Part shown: piece after piece, positions 25,846 through 34,220 of the stretch
Layout: the number at the start of each line of letters is the position of its first letter
Numbering within the stretch: the first letter of the stretch is position 1
Origin: Aquimixticola soesokkakensis
GTDB lineage: Bacteria; Pseudomonadota; Alphaproteobacteria; Rhodobacterales; Rhodobacteraceae
DNA length: 64,000 nt
Direction of reading: 5' to 3'
Assembly (NCBI RefSeq): GCF_900172375.1
Contig: NZ_FWFS01000010.1
Span: 1-64,000, forward strand
Translations under genes and position numbers: made by a program
Notes under the pieces: generated by a model
Database searches by the model: none
Seen by the model: only the letters and a program-made list of their open reading frames with translations
Told to the model about the DNA's origin: nothing

Positions 25846-26345
25846 CATAGCGGCGCGCGGACGGCTGTGCGTGCCTGTTTTTGCATCCCTAAGCCTTTGC
25901 ACCTGCAGAATAATATTGATTTTATTGAGAAATATTATGCTACGGGTTGTGCGTTAAGTCATTTCCCTTATCCTGTGCCTGTCGGGCGCTGCACGGTTTT
26001 CGACCCGCAGCTCGCCCGCTGCGTGCCCAGTTGCACCCCGTTGCACCCTGTCGCGCGTCCTTGGTGCGCGTCGCGACCTGCCGCATCGCATCGCACCTCG
26101 GGCCGCACCTCGGGTCGCTCCCCTGCCGCCGGCAGGGGCCAGCAGCGCCCATCGGGGGACAGCGTGATGATTGCGGTAACATTTTCGGGAACTCCCTGCC
26201 GTGACCCCGCGTTATCCCTTCGTCCCTGCACGGCAAGACAGAGCGCCTTGACCCGCGTTCCCCGCCGCGCCCCAAGATGCGCTTCAAATCCGCGCCAGTT
26301 GGCGCCCAACGCTCGAAGATGACAGATTTAAGGATGAGAGACACA
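25846..26345. other. 500-nt gap, no gene supported
   Basis: Only poor-composition open frames exist here. Visible features are short GC-rich direct repeats (CCGTTGCACCC-like and GCCGCACCTCGGG) and a perfect 8-bp hairpin CCCCTGCC-gcc-GGCAGGGG at 26120-26138 without a T-run. The 3' part must hold the promoter of gpsA and the glucosylglycerol genes. The hairpin might be a pause or protein-binding site. Confidence 0.6.
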
Positions 26346-27419
26346 ATGACCGCTCCCGATACGCTTCCCTACACCCGCATTGCCGTTATCGGCTCAGGGA
26401 CGTGGGGGACGGCGCTGGCCTCTGTTCTGGCGCGTGCCGGACGCGATGTCGTGGTCTGGGGACGGCGCGTGGAAGTGGTCGATGCCATCGGTCAGGGCAC
26501 CCATCCCGCGCTTGAAGGCATTGCCCTGCCCCATGGCATCAAAGCCACCGCATCGCTGGAAACCGCGCTGGATGGCGCGGAGGCGGTGCTGATGGTCACC
26601 CCCTCGCAGACCCTGCGTGACATGGCCGCCCAGATGCGGCCACATTTGGGCAAAGCCGTTCCCGTCGCGCTGTGTGCCAAGGGAATCGAGCGCGGCACGG
26701 GGCTTTTGCTGTCCGAAGTTGTCCAGCAGGAACTGCCCGACCATCCGGTCGGCGCAATTTCGGGCCCCACCTTCGCGCGCGAGACGGCGCTTGGCTATCC
26801 GACGGCGGCGACCGTTGCCTTTCCCTTTACCTTCGACGACCGCCTCAACCCGAACGCCTCGCCTGCCGCGCGCATGGCCGTGACGCTGGGCGGGCCGGAA
26901 TTTCGCCCCTATGTCAGCGACGACCTTGTGGGCGTCGAAGTGGGCGGCGCGGTGAAAAACGTGATCGCCATTGCCTGCGGCATGATGTCGGGCGCAGGCT
27001 TTGCCGAGAACACCCGCGCCGCGCTCATCACCCGCGGCATGGACGAGATGAAAACCCTTGCAGAGGCGCTTGGCGGGCGGCGCGAAACCGTCACCGGCCT
27101 TGCCGGAGCGGGCGATCTGACCCTGACCTGTTCATCCGAAACCTCGCGCAACATGAAGCTGGGCAAACAGCTTGGCGCCGGCATCGCGCGCGGCGAATGT
27201 TTCGACGGTCTGCCGGTGGTGGTCGAAGGGGAAACCAACGCGGTTTCTGTCTGCGACCTTGCCGCGCGTGTCGGTGTCAGCATGCCGATCTGCGAGACGG
27301 TGAACGCCATTTTGCATCACGGCGCGGATCTCAAGCAGGGCTTTCGGGACCTGTGGTCCGCCCCCATCGAGGGCGAGCCGCGCACCCTTGAAATCATGCT
27401 CGCGCAACCCGCGAGTTAA
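26346..27419 (+). CDS. gpsA: Glycerol-3-phosphate dehydrogenase [NAD(P)+]
   Basis: A 357-aa cytosolic enzyme that reduces dihydroxyacetone phosphate to sn-glycerol-3-phosphate. Signatures are the nucleotide-binding turn GSGTWGTALA (16-25), NVIAIACGMMSGAGF, the conserved GLAGAGDLTLTCSS and the C-terminal PICETVNAIL. In most bacteria it feeds phospholipid synthesis; here the two following genes use glycerol-3-phosphate as acceptor to make glucosylglycerol, so it may supply that pathway. The ATG at 26346 has GAGAGAC upstream. The next gene is 24 nt away. Confidence 0.96.
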   Translation: MTAPDTLPYTRIAVIGSGTWGTALASVLARAGRDVVVWGRRVEVVDAIGQGTHPALEGIALPHGIKATASLETALDGAEAVLMVTPSQTLRDMAAQMRPHLGKAVPVALCAKGIERGTGLLLSEVVQQELPDHPVGAISGPTFARETALGYPTAATVAFPFTFDDRLNPNASPAARMAVTLGGPEFRPYVSDDLVGVEVGGAVKNVIAIACGMMSGAGFAENTRAALITRGMDEMKTLAEALGGRRETVTGLAGAGDLTLTCSSETSRNMKLGKQLGAGIARGECFDGLPVVVEGETNAVSVCDLAARVGVSMPICETVNAILHHGADLKQGFRDLWSAPIEGEPRTLEIMLAQPAS

Positions 27420-27443
27420 CCTCACCCAAACGGGAGACATATT

Positions 27444-28232
27444 TTGACCCTTACCGACACCGAGACGGCCACCCGCCCCGTGTCAGACGCGAAATTCGTG
27501 CTGGCCACCGATCTGGACGGCACGTTTCTGGGCGGCAGCGATGCCGACCGCAAAACGCTTTACGACTGGATCGAAGCCAACCGTGACACGGTCGGGCTGA
27601 TCTTTGTCACCGGACGCGATCCCGAATTTCTGATGCGCATGTGCGCGGCGGGCGAAATGCCTTGGCCCGAATATGCGGTCTGCGATGTGGGCACGTCCAT
27701 CACCCAGATGTCGCGCACGCGCGGCGTTGTGCCCATCGTCCCGCTCGAAGAAGACATTGCCCGTCGCTGGAATGACGCCGGTCCCCATATCCGCGAAGCG
27801 CTCGACGGTCATCCGGGGCTGACCCTGCAACCCACCGAGTTTCGCTATCGTGTGAGCTACGATCTCGACATGGCGAAATTCGACCCGAGCGCCCATGAGA
27901 AAATGGCTGATCTGGGCTATGACACGCTGATTTCGGACGACCGCTTTTTCGATGTCCTGCCCAAAGGCGTGTCCAAAGGTCCCTCGATCCGCCGCCTAGT
28001 GCAACACCTCGGGATCGAGGAATCCCGCGTGCTGTGCGCAGGCGATACGATGAACGACCTGTCGATGCTGGCCTGTGGCCTCAATGCCGTGGCTGTGGGC
28101 GGCTCCGAGCAGCCCCTGCTCGACAAGCTGCGCGATGTGGACACGGTCTATCGCGCCAGCGCAATCGGTGCTGCCGGCATTCTCGAGGCCATCGACGCGC
28201 TCAATCTTCATGAAACGTCGAAAGGAGCCTGA
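27444..28232 (+). CDS. HAD-superfamily phosphatase, probably glucosylglycerol-phosphate phosphatase
   Basis: A 262-aa HAD hydrolase of the sucrose-phosphate-phosphatase-like type IIB. It has nucleophile Asp23 with Asp25 (ATDLDGTF), IFVTGRDPEF as motif II, Lys (PKGVSKGPSIRRL) as motif III and GDTMNDLSML (Asp201, Asp205) as motif IV. The specificity for 2-O-(alpha-D-glucosyl)-glycerol phosphate is inferred from its position between gpsA and a GgpS-type GT20 enzyme, with a 1-nt gap to the latter. The sequence is unlike cyanobacterial GgpP in length, so it is probably an analogous phosphatase. The start is TTG at 27444 with GGGAGA upstream. Confidence 0.8.
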   Translation: MTLTDTETATRPVSDAKFVLATDLDGTFLGGSDADRKTLYDWIEANRDTVGLIFVTGRDPEFLMRMCAAGEMPWPEYAVCDVGTSITQMSRTRGVVPIVPLEEDIARRWNDAGPHIREALDGHPGLTLQPTEFRYRVSYDLDMAKFDPSAHEKMADLGYDTLISDDRFFDVLPKGVSKGPSIRRLVQHLGIEESRVLCAGDTMNDLSMLACGLNAVAVGGSEQPLLDKLRDVDTVYRASAIGAAGILEAIDALNLHETSKGA

Positions 28233-28233
28233 T

Positions 28234-29760
28234 ATGTCTTCCGATCTGGTTATTGTGTACCACCGCCAACCCTACGAAGAAGTGCAAAACGACGATGGCA
28301 CTGTGTCCTACGTCGAAAACAAAAGCCCCAATGGCATCGTGCCCACGCTGAAAAGCTTTTTCGGGCGCTTTGACAAAGGCGCCTGGGTCGCGTGGAAAGA
28401 GGCCGAGGATACCTCCAACCCCGGCTTTGAGCGGGTCATCGAAATCGAGGACCGCTACGGCAAATATTCCGTCAGCCGCCTGCCGCTTACCGCTGAACAG
28501 GTCAAAAGCTTTTACCATGTGACCTCCAAGGAAGCCTTCTGGCCGATCCTGCATTCCTTCAAAGAACGCTACAACTACGACCCTGTCGATTGGCCGACCT
28601 TTCGCGAAGTGAACTGGAACTTTGCAGAAGCCGCCGCCGCCGAGGCTGCGGAGGGCGCAAACGTCTGGGTGCACGACTACAACCTTTGGCTGGTGCCGGG
28701 GTACCTGCGCCAGATGCGCCCCGACCTGAAGATCAGTTTCTTCCACCACACCCCCTTCCCCGCAGCCGATACGTTCAACGTCCTGCCCTGGCGCAAGGAA
28801 ATCGTGCAGTCGCTGCTGGCCTGCGACATCATCGGCTTTCACATCCCGCGGTATGCTGCGAATTTTGTGCAGGTCGCGCGCTCGCTTTTCGATGTGGAAA
28901 CCTCCAAGCGCGAAAAGGTCATCCCCGAATTTGCCTCCGAAGTGACAGCCCTGTCGGAACGCACCCAACCGGTGGAAATCAGCTTTGAAGGGCGCAAGAT
29001 CGTCATCTCCTCCTCGCCCGTGGGTGTCGATGTCGACTACATCGACAAGCTGGCCCGTTCCGAGAAAAAGCAGGAACGCGTGAAGGCCCTCAAAGAGGAC
29101 TTCAAGGACGAACAGTTGATCCTTTCCGTGGGCCGTACCGATTACACCAAAGGATCGATCGAGCAGCTTCTGAGCTACGAGCGCCTGCTGGAAAACCACA
29201 AGGAATTGCGCGGCAAGGTCCGCCTGCTGCACGTCTCCGTGCCCGCCAATGCCAATATGACCGCCTATCAGGAAATTCAGGAAGCCATCGAAAGTATTGC
29301 CGGGCGCATCAACGGGCGCTTCGGCTCGCTGGAATGGCAACCGCTGGCGCTGATTTCGCGACCGATCCCCTTTGAGGACCTGATTGCCTATTATCGCGTG
29401 GCCGATGTGGCGTGGATCACACCGCTGGCCGATGGCATGAACCTTGTGGCCAAGGAATATGTCGCCTCGCGCATTGATGATGACGGGGTGCTTGTCCTGT
29501 CGGAATTCGCCGGTGCGGCTGTCGAAATGGGCTCGGCGGTTCTGGTGAACCCCTTTTCCAACAAGTCGATGGACAGCGGCATCTTCTCGGCGCTCAACAT
29601 GCCCGGAGAAGAACGCAAAGCCCGCATGGAAGCCCTGCGCGGGGTGGTGGCCAAATATGACATCCGCTACTGGGCCGAGTCCCAGATGGCTCTGTTTGGC
29701 AGCCCCAAAGCCGCCCCGAGTCCCCAGAGCACCCAAGGGACGGCCCCCGAAATCGCCTAG
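28234..29760 (+). CDS. ggpS: Glucosylglycerol-phosphate synthase (GT20)
   Basis: A 508-aa cytosolic GT-B enzyme of family 20. The opening SSDLVIVYHRQPYEEV and the segment KSPNGIVPTLKSFFG with WVAWKEAE are characteristic of GgpS rather than trehalose-6-phosphate synthase. Shared GT20 motifs are VWVHDYNLWLVPGYLRQ, FFHHTPFP, SVGRTDYTKGS (donor loop) and the C-terminal DGMNLVAKEYVASR. It would join ADP- or NDP-glucose to glycerol-3-phosphate, and the upstream HAD enzyme would then remove the phosphate. The result is the compatible solute glucosylglycerol, so induction by salt is likely. A terminator follows. Confidence 0.9.
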   Translation: MSSDLVIVYHRQPYEEVQNDDGTVSYVENKSPNGIVPTLKSFFGRFDKGAWVAWKEAEDTSNPGFERVIEIEDRYGKYSVSRLPLTAEQVKSFYHVTSKEAFWPILHSFKERYNYDPVDWPTFREVNWNFAEAAAAEAAEGANVWVHDYNLWLVPGYLRQMRPDLKISFFHHTPFPAADTFNVLPWRKEIVQSLLACDIIGFHIPRYAANFVQVARSLFDVETSKREKVIPEFASEVTALSERTQPVEISFEGRKIVISSSPVGVDVDYIDKLARSEKKQERVKALKEDFKDEQLILSVGRTDYTKGSIEQLLSYERLLENHKELRGKVRLLHVSVPANANMTAYQEIQEAIESIAGRINGRFGSLEWQPLALISRPIPFEDLIAYYRVADVAWITPLADGMNLVAKEYVASRIDDDGVLVLSEFAGAAVEMGSAVLVNPFSNKSMDSGIFSALNMPGEERKARMEALRGVVAKYDIRYWAESQMALFGSPKAAPSPQSTQGTAPEIA

Positions 29761-29807
29761 CATCCTGACAGGCGTATATCCTGACAGGCACACGAAGATC
29801 CCAGGTG

Positions 29808-29835
29808 AAAGGCGGCTCCCCGGAGTCGCCTTTTT
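29808..29835 (+). terminator. Intrinsic terminator after ggpS
   Basis: An 11-bp stem AAGGCGGCTCC / GGAGTCGCCTT (one G-T pair) is followed by five T. Confidence 0.8.
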
Positions 29836-29956
29836 GCCATGGCGCCCCCATAGCTGCATTTTCGCAAAACCGGCCTGCTCTTGTGGTTGCGCGGGTGCGG
29901 CGGTAGCGTTTCGACATTCGCCCGTCTTTAAACGCTCTCCCTCGCAAGGCGCCCCC

Positions 29957-30709
29957 ATGTCCGAAGTCATTCTCTTGCTTGCAATCGCGGCGTTCATCGT
30001 CGGCATGTCCAAAGGGGGGCTCGCCTCGGCTGGCACTTTGGCCGTTCCGCTCGTGGCCCTGGCCATGGACCCGCTGACGGCGGCGGCCCTGTTGTTGCCG
30101 GTCTATCTGGTATCGGATGCGGTGGGGGTCTGGCTCTATCGGCGCGAATACTCGCTGCCCAACCTCAAACTACTGATCCCCGCAGGCTTTGTCGGCGTGA
30201 TCATCGCGACCCTGTTGGAACCGGTCTTGCCCGTGGCGTTGTTCACTCTTGCAACCGGCCTGATCGGCCTGTCCTACCTGTTTCGCGACTGGGTGTTGCC
30301 GCGGCTGCGCCGCTCCGAGACGCCCCCCGCCCCCATGGGGCGCGCTGCAGGGATGTTCTGGGGCACGGTGACGGGCATCACGTCGTTCATCTCCCATTCC
30401 GGCGCGCCGCCGTTCCAGACCTATGTTCTGCCGCAACGCTTGCCCAAAATGGTTTTTGCAGGCACGACGACGATCTGTTTCGCCGCGATCAACCTTGCAA
30501 AAGTGCCCGCTTACTGGGGTTTGGGCCTGATGAACGGGCTGAACTGGCCATTGATCGGCGCCTTGTCAATCGCCGCCATCGCGGGGACATTTGCCGGACG
30601 CTGGCTGTCAAAGATCCTGCCCGACCATATTTATCTCGCCGCGATCAAAGTGTTTTTGCTGCTGCTGTCGATTGAATTGACATGGAAAGGCCTTAGCGGT
30701 CTTTTGTGA
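29957..30709 (+). CDS. TauE/SafE-family sulfite/anion exporter
   Basis: A 250-aa integral membrane protein with about eight hydrophobic helices. The opening VILLLAIAAFIVGMSKGGLA and the internal repeat-like FVGVIIATLLEPVLPV and TGITSFISHSGAPPFQTY agree with the TauE/SafE (DUF81) family, which exports small sulfur-containing anions such as sulfite or sulfoacetate. The substrate is unknown. It starts after the ggpS terminator and converges with the BrkB gene, overlapping it by 17 nt. Confidence 0.85.
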   Translation: MSEVILLLAIAAFIVGMSKGGLASAGTLAVPLVALAMDPLTAAALLLPVYLVSDAVGVWLYRREYSLPNLKLLIPAGFVGVIIATLLEPVLPVALFTLATGLIGLSYLFRDWVLPRLRRSETPPAPMGRAAGMFWGTVTGITSFISHSGAPPFQTYVLPQRLPKMVFAGTTTICFAAINLAKVPAYWGLGLMNGLNWPLIGALSIAAIAGTFAGRWLSKILPDHIYLAAIKVFLLLLSIELTWKGLSGLL

Positions 30710-31577
30710 CCCCCTCAGCGCCGCGCGCGCGGATCGCGTCAATTTCTGCAGCAATCAAAATGATATAGGCTGAAAGCCACAGCCACATCAACAGGACGAC
30801 GACACCGGCAATCGAGCCGAAACTTTCGTTGTAGCTGCCGAAATTCGACACGTAATAGGCAAAAAGCGCCGATCCGACGACCCAGCCGACCGCCCCCGTG
30901 ACGGTGCCCACGGTAATCCCGTAAAAGCCGCGATGTTCCATCGGGTGCGCGCGATCAGGACCAAAACGAAACAGGATCGACAGGCCCAAAGCGGTAAAGG
31001 CCAGCATCAGCGCGAGATTTCCCAGCGACACCAGCGTTTCGGTGAGACTGCCGAAATTGAACACCGATAGCAGAATCGGCACCAAGGTCGTCGACAACAG
31101 GCCCAACAACAGGCCAAAGATCACAGCCGCCGTCAACGCAAGGCGGGTGAACATCAGCACCACAAAGCCGCGATTTTCCGTGCGATGAAAAACGATATTG
31201 AGGCCCTGGATCAGGCTTTGGACCCCTTTTGACGCGGAATACATCGCCAAGGCCAGCGACACCGCCAGTGCAAAACTCAGCCCCGCCGCGTCGCTGCCTG
31301 CGACTGCGGTGGCCTGATCGTGGATGATCGAGGCGGCTTGGGGCGGGATGAAATTGGTCGCGCCCTGCATCAATTCGTTGACGCGTGCAGGGTCCATGAC
31401 CAACCCTGCAACGGCCAGAAGCGCCGAAAGAGCCGGAAAGATTGAAAGCAAAGCGTAAAAGGCGACACCGGCGGCGACCAGCGACACGCGGTCTTGCGAT
31501 AGCGCCTCCCAAAGCGTAACAGCCTGATTTTTTACAGTTTTAACACGAGAAAAGAGAGGGGAGCGCTGAGAGGACAT
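30693..31577 (-). CDS. YihY/BrkB-family membrane protein
   Basis: A 294-aa protein with about six helices. The signatures VSLVAAGVAFYALLSIFPAL, MYSASKGVQSLIQGLNIVF and MLMWLWLSAYIILIAAEIDA-like C-terminal sequence (VVLLMWLWLSAYIIL) identify the YihY/BrkB family, sometimes mislabelled ribonuclease BN. Members are inner-membrane proteins of unclear function. The start was set at 31577 because AAAAGG lies 5 to 10 nt upstream; an in-frame ATG at 31592 is an alternative. The 3' end overlaps the TauE gene. Confidence 0.86.
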   Translation of the reverse strand: MSSQRSPLFSRVKTVKNQAVTLWEALSQDRVSLVAAGVAFYALLSIFPALSALLAVAGLVMDPARVNELMQGATNFIPPQAASIIHDQATAVAGSDAAGLSFALAVSLALAMYSASKGVQSLIQGLNIVFHRTENRGFVVLMFTRLALTAAVIFGLLLGLLSTTLVPILLSVFNFGSLTETLVSLGNLALMLAFTALGLSILFRFGPDRAHPMEHRGFYGITVGTVTGAVGWVVGSALFAYYVSNFGSYNESFGSIAGVVVLLMWLWLSAYIILIAAEIDAIRARGAEGVTKDR

Positions 31578-31664
31578 GGGGGCCTTTTGCATATTTGAGG
31601 TGTCAAAGAACACCGCTTCGACAGACCAACGCCCCACGCGGCTGTGATGTTCCGCCCCCAAAGC

Positions 31665-31693
31665 AAAAGGCCCGCGCAACCGGCACGGGCCTT
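31665..31693 (-). terminator. Intrinsic terminator after the carboxynorspermidine dehydrogenase gene
   Basis: Stem AAGGCCCG / CGGGCCTT with an 11-nt loop. On the minus strand it ends in TTTTGCTTT, consistent with use after the polyamine genes. Confidence 0.75.
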
Positions 31694-31719
31694 GGGGTTT
31701 GAGTGCGACGCTCTGCGCC

Positions 31720-32958
31720 TCAGGCGTTCCACGCGCGGCGGGTGCCGTCGATTTCGACCAATGTGGGCAGGCCGATGTCATCGAGAATGGTGAAGAACGG
31801 CTTGGGGTCCAGTTCCTCAACGTTTTTCATCGTGCCCGCGTCCCACGTGCCATTGGCCACCAGCATCGCGGCGGCCACGGGGGGCACGCCTGCGGTGTAG
31901 CTGATGCCTTGGCTGCCGGTTTCCAGATAAGCCTCTTTGTGGTCGGCAACATTGTAGACGAAAACCTCGACCTCCTTGCCGTCCTTGGTGCCTTTCACCA
32001 GATCGCCGATGCAGGTTTTGCCCACGTAATCGGGCGCAAGGCTGGCAGGATCGGGCAGAACCGCTTTCACAACCTTGAGCGGCACAACTTCCAGCCCCTC
32101 CGCGGTGGTCACCGGCTGTTCGGACAAAAGCCCGAGGTTTTTCAACACGGTAAAGACGTTGATGTAGTGATCGCCAAAGCCCATCCAGAACCGAACATCG
32201 GCCTGCGGGTAATTCGCGGACAGCGAATGCACCTCGTCATGGCCCGACTGATAGGCCTTTTGCTTGCCCACGACGGGCAGATCCCATTCGCGACCAGAGG
32301 CAAACATCGTGGTTTCTTTCCACTGCTGGTCTTCCCAGTAATAGACCACGCCGGTGAATTCGCGAAAGTTGATTTCGGGGTCGAAATTGGTCGAGAACCA
32401 GCGCCCGTGGGAACCTGCGTTGATGTCCACGATGTCGATGGATGTGACCTCATCCATGAATTCATCAATGGCAAAGCGCGCAAAGGCGTTCACCACCCCC
32501 GGATCAAAGCCCGCGCCCAAAATAGCCGTCACGCCCTTTTGCGCGCAAAGATCGCGCTTTTTCCACTCGTAATTGGCGTACCACGGCGGGGTTTCGCAAA
32601 TCTTTTCAGGGTCTTCGTGGATTGCGGTGTCGATATAGGCCGCCCCTGTTTCGATGCAGGCATCCAGCACAGTCATGTTTACAAACGCGGTGCCGACGTT
32701 AATCACGATCTGCGCCCCCGTGTCGCGGATCAGCGCGGCCACGGCGGCACTATCCATCGCGTCCACGGCATGGGATTTGAACACGCCGTCCTGTTTCATC
32801 GCGTTTTTCTCGCGGACCGTCTCAAGGATCGCATCGCATTTGGCAACGGTCCGGCTGGCGATATGCAAATCCCCCAGCACATCGTTGTTTTGCGCGCATT
32901 TATGCGCCACGACCTGAGCGACGCCGCCTGCGCCGATGATAAGAACATTGCGTTTCAT
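31720..32958 (-). CDS. Carboxynorspermidine dehydrogenase (saccharopine dehydrogenase family)
   Basis: A 412-aa cytosolic reductase with an N-terminal Rossmann fold (VLIIGAGGVAQVVAHKCAQ) and the family segments NVGTAFVNMTVLDACIETGA and GAGFDPGVVNAFARFA. It is the CANSDH-type member, which condenses aspartate semialdehyde with a diamine to give carboxyspermidine or carboxynorspermidine. The decarboxylase gene for the next step lies 38 nt upstream on the same strand, so the two make spermidine-type polyamines. ATG at 32958 is chosen; a TTG three codons upstream is closer to the GGGGG stretch. Confidence 0.87.
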   Translation of the reverse strand: MKRNVLIIGAGGVAQVVAHKCAQNNDVLGDLHIASRTVAKCDAILETVREKNAMKQDGVFKSHAVDAMDSAAVAALIRDTGAQIVINVGTAFVNMTVLDACIETGAAYIDTAIHEDPEKICETPPWYANYEWKKRDLCAQKGVTAILGAGFDPGVVNAFARFAIDEFMDEVTSIDIVDINAGSHGRWFSTNFDPEINFREFTGVVYYWEDQQWKETTMFASGREWDLPVVGKQKAYQSGHDEVHSLSANYPQADVRFWMGFGDHYINVFTVLKNLGLLSEQPVTTAEGLEVVPLKVVKAVLPDPASLAPDYVGKTCIGDLVKGTKDGKEVEVFVYNVADHKEAYLETGSQGISYTAGVPPVAAAMLVANGTWDAGTMKNVEELDPKPFFTILDDIGLPTLVEIDGTRRAWNA

Positions 32959-32996
32959 GTATCCCAAGGACCCCCTTTGGTTGGTCGGAGTGACGT

Positions 32997-34091
32997 TTAC
33001 GACAGGGCTGCCGCAAAGTCGGTGTAATCAAAATCGCGCACAAGGCGCTCGGTGCCGTCGAGTTCACGCAGGACGATGGCGGGCATTTTGACACCGTTGA
33101 ACCAGTTTTTCTTGACCATCGTGTAGCCCGCAGCGTCCTGGATCGACAGGCGGTCTCCCACTTTTAGCGGCGCGGGAAAGCGGTATTCGCCGAAAATATC
33201 GCCCGCCAGACAGGATTTCCCGCAGACCATCCATTCCTGATCGCCGCTTTCGATCATCTTGGCATTTTCGCGGTAGATCAGCAAATCGAGCATATGCGCC
33301 TCGATCGAACTATCCACAATGGCAAGGTTCTTGCCGTTGTTCAGCGTGTCGAGAACGCTCACTTCCAGCGTCGTCGATTGGGTGATCGCCGCTTCACCCG
33401 GTTCAAGGTAGACCTGCACCTCGTTTTCACCTGCAAAGCGTTTGAGCCGCTCGGCAAGCTTGTCGAGCGGGTAGCCCGCGCCGGTGAAATGAATGCCCCC
33501 GCCCAGTGAAATCCACGACATGCGGCGGATCAGCGCCCCGAAACGCGCCTCGATCGCGCCAAGCATCGCATCAAACCGCTCGAAATCGCCGTTCTCGCAG
33601 TTGTTGTGAAACATAAAGCCGGAAATCAGATCGGCGACGGGTTCGATGCTTTCGGGCGTATGCTCGCCCAGCCGCGAGAAGGGCCGCGCAGGGTCGGCCA
33701 GATCGAAACTTGAGGTCGACACACCGGGATTGACCCGAAGACCGCGCGTGTGGCCGTTTGACTGCGCCTCGAAGCGCTGCAACTGGCCGGCGGTGTTGAA
33801 AATGACCTTATCGGCATTGGCGAGCATTTCATCGATCTCGTGATCGGCCCAGGCCACGGAATAGGCATGGGTTTCGCCTTTGAACTTTTCACGCCCCAGC
33901 TTGACCTCGTAGAGCGACGAAGAGGTCGTGCCGTCCATATACTGGTCCATGAAATCGAAAACGCCCCATGTCGCAAAGCATTTCAGCGCCAAAAGGGCCT
34001 TTGCCCCCGATGCCTCGCGCAGATGGGCGATCTTTTCCATGTTGGGCAGCAACCGCGCTTTGTCGATGAGGTAATAAGGCGTCTGGATCAT
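32997..34091 (-). CDS. nspC: Carboxynorspermidine decarboxylase
   Basis: A 364-aa PLP enzyme of the alanine-racemase/ornithine decarboxylase fold. The PLP lysine is Lys37 (LLALKCFA), and GFMFHNNCEN, SWISLGGGIHFTGAGYP and CGKSCLAGDIFGEY are characteristic of NspC. It decarboxylates carboxynorspermidine or carboxyspermidine. It is the first of two genes for this branch and is followed by the dehydrogenase. Start at 34091 (MIQTPYYLID). Confidence 0.92.
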   Translation of the reverse strand: MIQTPYYLIDKARLLPNMEKIAHLREASGAKALLALKCFATWGVFDFMDQYMDGTTSSSLYEVKLGREKFKGETHAYSVAWADHEIDEMLANADKVIFNTAGQLQRFEAQSNGHTRGLRVNPGVSTSSFDLADPARPFSRLGEHTPESIEPVADLISGFMFHNNCENGDFERFDAMLGAIEARFGALIRRMSWISLGGGIHFTGAGYPLDKLAERLKRFAGENEVQVYLEPGEAAITQSTTLEVSVLDTLNNGKNLAIVDSSIEAHMLDLLIYRENAKMIESGDQEWMVCGKSCLAGDIFGEYRFPAPLKVGDRLSIQDAAGYTMVKKNWFNGVKMPAIVLRELDGTERLVRDFDYTDFAAALS

Positions 34092-34220
34092 CGGGTTCGC
34101 TCCGGTTTTGGGGGCGGCAAGGACTGCGCGTTGCCGCTGAAATAGGGCCAAGCCCCCAGCGGATCAAGTCAAACCAGAAAGCGGTGACAGCCGTGTGACG
34201 CTTTGCAAGTCGCGCGGCGT

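Noticed and set aside
25940-26160. Possible CRISPR-like repeats in the GC-rich gap
   Set aside because: The direct repeats are short, unevenly spaced and imperfect, with no cas genes nearby.
25867-26344. Overlapping open frames in the dtd-gpsA gap on both strands
   Set aside because: No RBS and no family resemblance, with amino-acid composition dominated by Arg/Pro/Cys from GC repeats. Treated as non-coding.
26346-29760. Trehalose synthesis (otsBA) reading of the HAD and GT20 pair
   Set aside because: The GT20 N-terminus and its KSPNGIVPTLKSFFG segment are of the GgpS type, and gpsA is beside it. Trehalose remains possible only if phylogeny places the enzyme with OtsA.
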